From assembly GCA_021797415.1 (NCBI GenBank), contig JAJZZT010000490.1, positions 1-8,314 of the forward strand: a DNA stretch of 8,314 bases, given 5' to 3'. Within the stretch, counting starts at the first letter, position 1. Every line of letters starts with the position of its first letter. This stretch comes from Bacillota bacterium. Its GTDB lineage: Bacteria > Bacillota > Bacilli > Alicyclobacillales > SLC66. The notes below the pieces were generated by a model. It ran no database searches, was not told the DNA's origin, and saw nothing but the letters and a program-made list of their open reading frames with translations. The translations under genes and the position numbers were made by a program. Positions 1-5,182 of this stretch are shown piece by piece.

Positions 1-234
1 CAGAACATATTTCACAGTTACGCCCATGGAGATCCAAAAAGATTGATCCAGGAAAACCTGAGTATAATTCAGCCATCCGATGAAACGGTGGTTGTTTGAA
101 AGTCCGTTCCAATTGGTGAACGTCAAATAGACACCGAAGAAAAACGGAATGATCACCACGGTGGTAAATGCGATCAAGGTCGGTCCGCCAAAGATGAAAT
201 CAACCATGATTTTCTTGAAACTTCCTCGTTTCAC
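1..234 (-). CDS. Sugar ABC transporter permease, MalF/UgpA type (partial, N-terminal 78 codons)
   Basis: This is the 5' part of a membrane permease of a carbohydrate ABC importer; the rest lies left of the window. The visible residues start MKRGSFKKIM. A hydrophobic first membrane segment follows at about residues 12-40 (FGGPTLIAFTTVVIIPFFFG). Next comes the typical permease-1 stretch with LTFTNWNG (about 37-44) and FIGWLNYTQVFLD (about 51-63), matching the family pattern F-x-G-x-x-N-Y before the second helix. The GTG at 234 is the first usable start after an in-frame TGA, with GGGGAG 12 nt upstream. An ATG at 207 is the alternative; it would drop nine residues including the basic segment. 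The gene lies 135 bp downstream of the binding-protein gene on the same strand, so the two are very probably co-transcribed, with a hairpin between them. The family assignment is firm; the sugar is unknown. Confidence 0.88.
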   Translation of the reverse strand, partial: MKRGSFKKIMVDFIFGGPTLIAFTTVVIIPFFFGVYLTFTNWNGLSNNHRFIGWLNYTQVFLDQSFWISMGVTVKYVL

Positions 235-261
235 CTTCGCCGTCCACTCCCCTCAGAGACA

Positions 262-303
262 GGGGGACAAATGCGCGGCGATTCCGGCGCTCTTTTGTCC
301 CCC
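262..303 (-). other. Long intergenic stem-loop between binding-protein and permease genes
   Basis: Positions 262-271 (gggggacaaa) and 294-303 (tttgtccccc) form a perfect 10-bp stem. Inside it, 273-278 and 284-290 (gcgcgg against ccggcgc) add a second GC-rich stem with one bulged base. No T-run follows on the minus strand, so an intrinsic terminator is unlikely. In sugar ABC operons a hairpin here commonly protects the upstream binding-protein mRNA or partly attenuates read-through, giving more binding protein than permease. The structure is directly visible; the role is inference by analogy. Confidence 0.72.
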
Positions 304-369
304 CGGATCCAAGATTGCATCGCTTCGAAAATCTGGCTCATGCAAAGCGCGATGGAATCATGAAGAAGA

Positions 370-1680
370 CTATTGCAGTTTGTGAGTTTTCCAATAATTT
401 GTGATGGTATTGGCAAGCGCGGCGCGCGTCTCGGCTCCTGCCATATACTTATCCATCGAATTTCCGTTTACCAGCCATTGACTGGACGGCAGTGTGACCA
501 TGAATTCCGTGGTTTTGCCGGCCTTCATGTAGCCCTCGATGGAGCGAGCCAAAGGATTGGGAGGGATTAAATGATTGTTCTTAAACGGCGGGATGACAGA
601 CATGTTGACGGCCAATTGTCTTTTCCCCTGCGGACTCAGCGCGAGCCAATCCAAAAATTTCTTGGCGGCCGCAATCTGCGCCGGTGAATTGTCAACTCTG
701 TTGATCACCAGGAACTTGGTCGCGCCCACAGGAATTTGCGTGTTCCCGTACTGTTTTGGATTGTTGCTTATCGGAACAGGCAAGAAGCCCAAGTTGGGGT
801 TTAATTTCATCGTTTGGAGATCCGGCCAGATCCAGTCTCCCTGAAAAAATATCCCCACCTTTCCGGTGGCAAGATCCACTTCTGCCGTGGAATACTGGCC
901 AGCCAATGGCGAGGCTTTTTGGATGTTATAGCTCTCCAGAAGATTAAAGGTATTCATCAGCCCGTTGAACACCTTGTTTTTGATCAATTTGACCTTGCCG
1001 GCTCCGAGGTTGGCGATAAAATCAGCCACCTTCGCCGGACTGTTCGACTGATCCCCATACGCCATGCCAAGGAAATGGGCGCCGAGAGACCAGTTCATCG
1101 GAGCAAAGTAATCTCCCGCGACCCCGGATTTTTGAATCTTGCTCAGCAAATTTCTCAAGGCGGCTTGAGTGTTGATGGATTTAGGATTGAACTTCCCGCC
1201 CATGGCCTTGTCGACGACCTTGACGTTGTAAATGAGTCCATAGGCCTCGATGGCAAATGGGAATCCATAGATTTGACCGTTCTTCGTTCTGGCAGGCGTC
1301 AGATAGCTCGGTTTGACTTCCTTGACCCAGGGTTGGCCCGTCAGGTTCACGGTTTTGCTGGTCAGTTGCAGAACATCCGAAGGATCGCCCATGTAGATGG
1401 TTGGCGCATTGCCCGATGCCAAGAGCGCTTGTTCAGCCTGAAGGGGTGTACCCGTTGACGGCACCGGCGTCACATTGACCGTGATCGACGGATACTGTTT
1501 ATGAAACTGTGCAACCGCTTGCTGTAATTGAGTCTCAATTTGAGACTTGGAGTTCAGGAGCGTAATGGTTACATTAGGATTGGTTTTCGCTAACGACGTT
1601 CCCGTCGTTCCGGCGAACATGAGAGTCGTCAAGGCAGTTGGAACAAATGCGATTTGAACCCATTTTCTCGATCTCGTCAT
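370..1680 (-). CDS. Carbohydrate ABC transporter, extracellular solute-binding protein (family 1)
   Basis: This exported sugar-binding protein (436 aa) should deliver a sugar or oligosaccharide to the permease encoded just downstream. It has an N-terminal export signal: basic MTRSRKW, a hydrophobic core about 8-24, and a possible signal peptidase I site S29-L-A31/K32. The mature part starts with the family opening TITLLNSKSQ (38-47). Other hallmarks follow in order: YGFPFAIEAYGLIYN (138-152), GKVGIFFQGDW (273-283) and AAKKFLDWLALSPQGK (338-353). There is no cysteine anywhere, so no lipobox, which is unusual for a Gram-positive binding protein. I chose the ATG at 1680 because AGGGGG lies 7 nt upstream; a GTG at 1743 would add 21 residues in front of the signal peptide. 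A repressible promoter lies upstream (1782-1810). Substrate is not deducible. Confidence 0.95.
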   Translation of the reverse strand: MTRSRKWVQIAFVPTALTTLMFAGTTGTSLAKTNPNVTITLLNSKSQIETQLQQAVAQFHKQYPSITVNVTPVPSTGTPLQAEQALLASGNAPTIYMGDPSDVLQLTSKTVNLTGQPWVKEVKPSYLTPARTKNGQIYGFPFAIEAYGLIYNVKVVDKAMGGKFNPKSINTQAALRNLLSKIQKSGVAGDYFAPMNWSLGAHFLGMAYGDQSNSPAKVADFIANLGAGKVKLIKNKVFNGLMNTFNLLESYNIQKASPLAGQYSTAEVDLATGKVGIFFQGDWIWPDLQTMKLNPNLGFLPVPISNNPKQYGNTQIPVGATKFLVINRVDNSPAQIAAAKKFLDWLALSPQGKRQLAVNMSVIPPFKNNHLIPPNPLARSIEGYMKAGKTTEFMVTLPSSQWLVNGNSMDKYMAGAETRAALANTITNYWKTHKLQ

Positions 1681-1747
1681 CCTTTTTCCCCCTGTTGTTC
1701 TATTTGATAGTTGAGCGCGCGAAAACGGATTCAACGGGTGCACACTC

Positions 1748-1763
1748 TATCAATCGATTGACA
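1748..1763. promoter_or_regulatory. LacI/GalR-type operator O2, downstream of transcription start
   Basis: TATCAATCGATTGACA is a palindrome with a central CG and one imperfect outer pair. It has the same architecture as the upstream site at 1805-1820 (TGTCAACCGGTTGATA), with centres 57 bp apart. Palindromes of the form TCAAYCGRTTGA with a central CG are typical of LacI-family repressors. It lies about 12-27 nt downstream of the predicted transcription start of the binding-protein operon, where a bound repressor would block elongation or support looping. No regulator gene is in the window. Confidence 0.72.
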
Positions 1764-1781
1764 CTCGGACATCATGGGGAC

Positions 1782-1810
1782 AGTATATTTCACCGCACAA
1801 TCTATGTCAA
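1782..1810 (-). promoter_or_regulatory. Sigma-A promoter of the sugar-binding protein operon
   Basis: On the minus strand TTGACA (plus 1805-1810) is followed after exactly 17 nt by TATACT (plus 1782-1787), one base from full consensus. The expected start is near 1775, giving a leader of roughly 95 nt before the ATG at 1680. The -35 box is embedded in operator O1, so repressor binding would occlude RNA polymerase. Confidence 0.85.
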
Positions 1811-1829
1811 CCGGTTGATATAGATTGTG
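1796..1829. promoter_or_regulatory. LacI/GalR-type operator O1 inside a 34-bp palindrome overlapping the -35 box
   Basis: The core is TGTCAACCGGTTGATA at 1805-1820. The symmetry extends outward for 17 bp on each side of the axis between 1812 and 1813: the left arm starts CACAATCTAT and the right arm ends ATAGATTGTG, with a single non-matching pair (G1806 against T1819). This is far longer than one LacI-family site needs, which suggests flanking contacts or a second overlapping factor. A further half-site repeat TTGATATA occurs at 1815-1822 and 1830-1837. Confidence 0.75.
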
Positions 1830-1863
1830 TTGATATACATTGGTGACATACTCCCGAGAAAAC

Positions 1864-2136
1864 GTCTTGCCGTTGCCGCGCATCCCGTAGATGCTGCTGC
1901 CGCTTACCGCCTAGCCGATCTGCGCACCCCAGAAATCAACGTCGAAAACCCGCCGTAGACGAACGAAGACGGCGTCAGGTTACAACCAGTAGCTCCCTTC
2001 ACCAGGGTTGACGGGATGCAGGTATGCGGCCGTGCGGTACGCTGCGTCGGTTGTGGAATCGGCGCCCACACGGCCTTTGGCACATCAAGCATTTAGCACA
2101 TCAAGCCTTTGGCACATCAGACGGTTTGCGTGTGCA
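1864..2136. other. Gene-free intergenic stretch between exported-protein gene and sugar operon
   Basis: No convincing gene is present. Reading frames here are short and lack recognisable domains or ribosome-binding sites. The stretch holds an inverted repeat CGCCGT/ACGGCG (1951-1956 and 1969-1974), a small palindrome GGTTACAACC (1978-1987) and the 16-bp tandem repeat listed separately. I see no intrinsic terminator for the upstream gene ending at 2137. One minus-strand frame shows an isolated Walker-A-like string near 1884-1907, treated as a possible remnant or chance. Confidence 0.6.
2074..2121. repeat. Three-copy 16-bp tandem repeat
   Basis: Copies are CCTTTGGCACATCAAG (2074-2089), CATTTAGCACATCAAG (2090-2105) and CCTTTGGCACATCAGA (2106-2121). 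Copies 1 and 3 share the first 14 bases; copy 2 differs at two positions from copy 1. The array starts 16 bp beyond the stop codon of the exported-protein gene, in non-coding DNA. It resembles slippage-generated minisatellite DNA; no function can be read from it. Confidence 0.85.
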
Positions 2137-4350
2137 TCAGCGCCCGGTTGTGAGCAGATGCAACTCCCCGGACTGTCCAACGCGGATGCGGGCGGTGAAG
2201 TGCGCCGCAGCGTTGGTTCCGGCGGGAACACCGGAAAATTCGGCGGTCACGACCGGGCCATGTACGGACAGGATCCGCACCTGCACTCCGCGCCAACGTG
2301 ACAGCATGGAGTCAAGATGCCGTTCTCCGGGCGTCCGATGCGGCTGTGCTTGATTGTGCGACCAGAGCTGGGTATAGGCGCCGGTCCATCCGGGTTGGTT
2401 CCCGCGCTGCGACGATCGCAACAGCGATGCGTAGAGCAGGACAACGCTCGCCGCGTCGGTGGGCGATCCTGCATTTAATTCTGTCAAACTGCGCGCCGTG
2501 GCGAGGGTGTCGGACGCTGTGGCGGACTGGGCGGCAAACACGCCGTAGTGCGTCCCGTCGATCGTTGCGGTGACGAGTGTGCCGGAAGGCAGACTGTACA
2601 CACGCCCGGAGTAAGGACCGATGGCGACAAGGCGACCGGACACGTGAGCAATCTGATCTGCGTACGGGCTTGGCGCTCCCCGGACGCCATAGACGGCGAG
2701 CGTGGCTTGAGACAGATCTGCGGGCCACGGCTTGGGCGCCGGTCCGCCACGCTCATTGATCCCCTGATTAAACTGAATCGCCGCGTACCCGCCAGGGATG
2801 GTCTGTACGCTGGTGAGAGGGAACTGGAAAGATATCGAGTACGGGTCGGTCGCCCCTGGAACCCATGCGGGCAGAAGCAGCGGGACGCTGGTGGGCTGTG
2901 TGCCGGATCCGAGGCCATAGTACGCGAGATTGTTGGCGGCCACTGGCGGCAAGAAATGTCCGTCGCTGAGGTAGGGTCCGGCCTGGTAGCCGGGAAGTAA
3001 GGGTTTGGTTCCGGGCAAAATGCGCAGCGAGAGCGTCACTGCGCTGCCTTGTCCGCTGTTTACCATGAGTTGCGGATGATAGACGCCAGGCTTTAGAATC
3101 TGCCAGCGATTGGTTTGCGTCGCCCCCAGTCCCTGATCGTACAGCGCGAGCGGAATGGGCAGGCTGGCGGTAAAGTGATTGCCTGTTGTATGCACATTCG
3201 AGAGAGAATCAAAGGACACGTTGTCGGGTGTACCCCACCATGGAAGCGGTTGTGTCGGCGGGAAGGTGTGCACCTGTCCCGGCCCCGACCGGTACGGCCA
3301 CGTGATCGCGAGCTGCAGGCCAGTTGGCGGTTTCGGAGAGATCACACCGCTCACCTGCACTGTGCCGCCGGCGTGCGCCTGTCCCGACACGCGCACGTGG
3401 GAAAGTGTGTATGTCGGAATGAGGGTTGGCGTGTGCGTGGGTGTCATTTGAAATTGCCAGCGGTAGCCTCGTCCGGTACCTTCGTGGACGCCTGATTCGT
3501 ACCGGGGATACATGGCTCCGTCGGCGATGGGCAGCGTTTCGTCGAGGGATTTGGGCAGTGACGACAGGTCGAGGGAAAGTTTGACGGTGTCACGATAGGC
3601 GGACGACTTCTGACCCTCGCTGGCAGCAAGCACGTGAAACGGCTTGGCGATCACATCCTGCACGCCGTGAACCGTGAGGGGCGTCATGTCGCGGGCCAGC
3701 GTGAGCGCGGCGGTGCGTCCTCCCGAACCGGCGGCGATCGGGACGCTGACCTGGTACAGGAAGGCGCCCGTCTTCCAGGTGAGCGTGGTGCTGCTGCCGC
3801 CGTTTCCCGTGATATTGCGAAAATAAGTCAGATACCCCGTGACCCCGTCGGACAAGGCGACGGGCAGTCCGGGCAGATGATCGAAATTTGTGTTGGGCGC
3901 GAGCCCGAGCCAGAGCCAAGTGGCGGAACTGGGTGTGGCCTTCGCGCCAGAAAAGGAAAACGCGGTTCGATTGCCGAGAAAGTACGGCTCCTGCGTGGAC
4001 CAGGGAGGCAGCGAGGTATAGGCGAGAGTGATCTGGTATCCGTCACGGCTCGCGTCGACCATCGTGCCGGACAGCGTGTCCGGTGTACTCGGACTGGATG
4101 TCAACGTGTTGATTCGGGTCATGCTGCCCGCGGCGGGCACGAGCACGGGAATGTCAGAGTACCGCAAGAGTGCCGGATAACTCTCAACCCATGTGCGTGA
4201 AGGCGTGGAGAGTGTGGCGGCGGGCTTGGAGAGCGTGGCGGCGGCGGTCACGGAGGATGCCGCGGGTGTCGAGGACCGGACTTTTGCCACCGCGCCGAAT
4301 GTGCCGACGACCACCAGCGTAAGTAGGGTGAACACCGTTCGTTTTCGCAT
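2137..4350 (-). CDS. Exported protein of unknown function with an internally duplicated beta-rich module
   Basis: I do not recognise this 737-residue protein. It starts with a signal peptide or anchor (MRKR, hydrophobic 5-22, possible cleavage after AVA at 22), then a Ser/Thr/Ala/Pro linker (about 25-52). It has no cysteine, as expected for an extracellular Gram-positive protein. Two segments look alike: about 66-226 and 488-626. Each opens with IPVLVPA or VPLLLPAWVP and closes with a dG-x-Y-x-V...tLAR(D/S)(M/L)T-x-L motif (191-226, 597-625), resembling DUF4367-like domains. Between them (about 315-447) is a beta-rich, Ig-like stretch ending SLRILPG. The tail (about 627-735) could be NTF2-like, a weak guess. 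The start is supported by GGAGGT 8 nt before the ATG. An ECF-type promoter lies upstream. A role in the cell envelope or its stress response is inference only. Confidence 0.88.
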   Translation of the reverse strand: MRKRTVFTLLTLVVVGTFGAVAKVRSSTPAASSVTAAATLSKPAATLSTPSRTWVESYPALLRYSDIPVLVPAAGSMTRINTLTSSPSTPDTLSGTMVDASRDGYQITLAYTSLPPWSTQEPYFLGNRTAFSFSGAKATPSSATWLWLGLAPNTNFDHLPGLPVALSDGVTGYLTYFRNITGNGGSSTTLTWKTGAFLYQVSVPIAAGSGGRTAALTLARDMTPLTVHGVQDVIAKPFHVLAASEGQKSSAYRDTVKLSLDLSSLPKSLDETLPIADGAMYPRYESGVHEGTGRGYRWQFQMTPTHTPTLIPTYTLSHVRVSGQAHAGGTVQVSGVISPKPPTGLQLAITWPYRSGPGQVHTFPPTQPLPWWGTPDNVSFDSLSNVHTTGNHFTASLPIPLALYDQGLGATQTNRWQILKPGVYHPQLMVNSGQGSAVTLSLRILPGTKPLLPGYQAGPYLSDGHFLPPVAANNLAYYGLGSGTQPTSVPLLLPAWVPGATDPYSISFQFPLTSVQTIPGGYAAIQFNQGINERGGPAPKPWPADLSQATLAVYGVRGAPSPYADQIAHVSGRLVAIGPYSGRVYSLPSGTLVTATIDGTHYGVFAAQSATASDTLATARSLTELNAGSPTDAASVVLLYASLLRSSQRGNQPGWTGAYTQLWSHNQAQPHRTPGERHLDSMLSRWRGVQVRILSVHGPVVTAEFSGVPAGTNAAAHFTARIRVGQSGELHLLTTGR
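4202..4243. repeat. Two-copy 21-bp tandem repeat inside the linker of the exported protein
   Basis: The 21-bp units at 4202-4222 and 4223-4243 match at 19 of 21 positions. In the protein they give a seven-residue repeat, seen as AATLSKP/AATLSTP at about residues 38-50, in the low-complexity Ser/Thr/Pro linker after the signal peptide. This looks like a length-variable cell-wall spacer made by in-frame slippage. Confidence 0.75.
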
Positions 4351-4432
4351 TGATCGAGACCTCCAGCAGGTATGGCGTCAGTCCAGCCCGATTTCTCTCC
4401 ATCAAATCTGACTGCGCTTTTGATAAACGACC

Positions 4433-4456
4433 AGGGGACTTTATCCCATGTCCCCT
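4433..4456 (-). other. Stem-loop at the predicted 5' end of the exported-protein mRNA
   Basis: AGGGGAC (4433-4439) and GTCCCCT (4450-4456) form a perfect 7-bp stem with a 10-nt loop. It lies just downstream of the ECF-type -10 element (4458-4461), so a start near 4451-4453 would fall inside the distal stem arm. It could stabilise the 5' end or be an operator; it has no T-run in either direction. Confidence 0.5.
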
Positions 4457-4457
4457 A

Positions 4458-4484
4458 GACGGTTCGAGATCCGTTTTGGTTACA
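4458..4484 (-). promoter_or_regulatory. ECF sigma-factor type promoter of the exported-protein gene
   Basis: On the minus strand TGTAAC (plus 4479-4484) is followed after exactly 17 nt by CGTC (plus 4458-4461). This matches the AAC-type -35 and CGtc/CGac-type -10 of Bacillus ECF sigma factors of the SigX/SigM class (TGtAAC-N17-CGwC). The -35 is followed by C and an A-run, as often seen in such promoters. It points at the 737-residue exported protein, with a leader of about 100 nt. I found no good sigma-A promoter for that gene. Confidence 0.6.
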
Positions 4485-4641
4485 GGCGATAGGTGGAACA
4501 TGCGTGTATGATACATTTTGTAACCTTGCACATACGAACGGGACGTAATTCGTGTGCCCATTCATAGACGACTGTGGCATGACCCACTGACTGTGGTGAC
4601 TGCACATACCGTTGTGGATTCAGGCCCGGATAACGTGAGAC

Positions 4642-4668
4642 TTGACATGAATTGACGATCAATATAAT
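4642..4668 (+). promoter_or_regulatory. Promoter of the marR-MFS-hydrolase operon
   Basis: Full-consensus TTGACA (4642-4647) and TATAAT (4663-4668) are separated by only 15 nt, two short of the optimum. The start is expected near 4675, leaving about 25 nt before the GTG at 4700. The short spacer should weaken or condition the promoter, and a MarR-type palindrome fills the spacer. Confidence 0.7.
4651..4663. promoter_or_regulatory. Probable MarR operator in the promoter spacer
   Basis: ATTGACGATCAAT is a perfect inverted repeat (ATTGA, 3-nt centre, TCAAT) lying between the -35 and -10 boxes and touching the -10. TTGA...TCAA palindromes are typical MarR-family targets. The TTGAC of the -35 (4642) repeats at 4652, exactly 10 bp away, and an inverted GTCAA follows at 4674-4678, so extra half-sites may flank the core. 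Autorepression by the gene at 4700 is inferred. Confidence 0.62.
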
Positions 4669-4699
4669 GTTGGGTCAAAGTACCTGGGAGGATGAAGTC

Positions 4700-5155
4700 G
4701 TGGCTTCGGAGCAACTGATCGGTGAACTTCTGGAACTGATGCGATTGTTGCGGTGGTTCACGCATCCGGTGCGGCGGGGGGAAATCACTGCGGAACAGTA
4801 CTGGCTGTTGCGTCTGCTCGGCAAGGCCGGCACGCTCAGCGTGGGCGAACTGGCCTCCCGCCTGGGGATCGGACAAAGCGCGGCGACCATCGCCTGCAAG
4901 CGCTTGGAGCGCCAGGGGTTGATCACGCGGTCGCGAAAGAGTGACGACGAGCGGGTGGTGCTGATCACGCTCAGGGCGGAAGGCACGGCGCGTATCGAAC
5001 GGTGGGCCGCTCTTCTGCATGACACCGCCGCACAGATCCTTGTCGGTCTTAGCCCGGAGGAACAGTCGGTGCTTGAGCACCTTCTGACACAGGTACGTTC
5101 GCAAGCAGAGAGGGTGATACACAGCGGTGTCGGAAGAAATCAAACGCTGCAATGA
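4700..5155 (+). CDS. MarR-family transcriptional regulator
   Basis: This is a small (151 aa) winged helix-turn-helix repressor that probably binds as a dimer and releases DNA on binding a phenolic or otherwise lipophilic ligand. The central DNA-binding part is clear: helix-turn-helix from LSVGELASRLGIGQSAATIACKRLERQGLI (about 46-75), then the wing RSRKSDDERVVLITLRAEG (77-95) with the family's D-x-R signature (D83, R85). Flanking helices (2-40, 95-140) form the dimerisation region. No conserved cysteine suggests an OhrR-type redox switch; C66 lies in the recognition-helix region. GTG at 4700 is the start because GGGAGG lies 8 nt upstream; a longer frame from the TTG at 4652 would overlap the promoter. 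The exporter gene starts 27 bp downstream, so this is the local, probably self-regulated, controller of the operon. Confidence 0.93.
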   Translation: MASEQLIGELLELMRLLRWFTHPVRRGEITAEQYWLLRLLGKAGTLSVGELASRLGIGQSAATIACKRLERQGLITRSRKSDDERVVLITLRAEGTARIERWAALLHDTAAQILVGLSPEEQSVLEHLLTQVRSQAERVIHSGVGRNQTLQ

Positions 5156-5182
5156 CACGACTCACCCGGAGGAGGTGCTGCC

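Larger units (their letters stand above)
4351..4699. other. Divergent intergenic region between exported-protein gene and MarR operon
   Basis: This 349-bp gene-free stretch contains the control elements of both flanking transcription units. The ECF-type promoter and a stem-loop serve the left gene; the MarR-type promoter and palindrome serve the right operon. It also has an inverted pair GGTTACA (4478-4484) and TGTAACC (4519-4525), and a direct repeat GACTGTGG at 4570-4577 and 4589-4596. Reading frames across it are short and unconvincing. Confidence 0.7.

Noticed and set aside
814..1458. 214-codon plus-strand open frame inside the binding-protein gene
   Set aside because: It is antisense to a well-supported solute-binding protein, has no ribosome-binding site and no recognisable domain.
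1681..1743. Upstream GTG start for the binding protein (adds 21 residues)
   Set aside because: The extension precedes the signal peptide and lacks a good ribosome-binding site, while the ATG at 1680 has AGGGGG at ideal distance.
2074..2121. CRISPR-like array
   Set aside because: The 16-bp units are directly adjacent with no spacers, so this is a tandem repeat, not a CRISPR.
3634..4200. 188-codon plus-strand open frame opposite the exported protein
   Set aside because: Composition is Arg/Gly-rich as expected for a GC-driven antisense shadow; the minus-strand gene has a signal peptide, ribosome-binding site and promoter.
4519..4553. Possible plus-strand ECF promoter starting TGTAAC
   Set aside because: The nearest CGTA lies 19 nt away, too far for an ECF promoter; the sigma-A type promoter at 4642 explains the right operon better.
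4652..4699. Upstream TTG start for MarR (adds 16 residues)
   Set aside because: It would lie within the promoter itself; the GTG at 4700 has a strong ribosome-binding site.
4562..5158. 198-codon minus-strand frame opposite marR
   Set aside because: It is antisense to a clear MarR gene and runs through that gene's promoter; no domain is visible.
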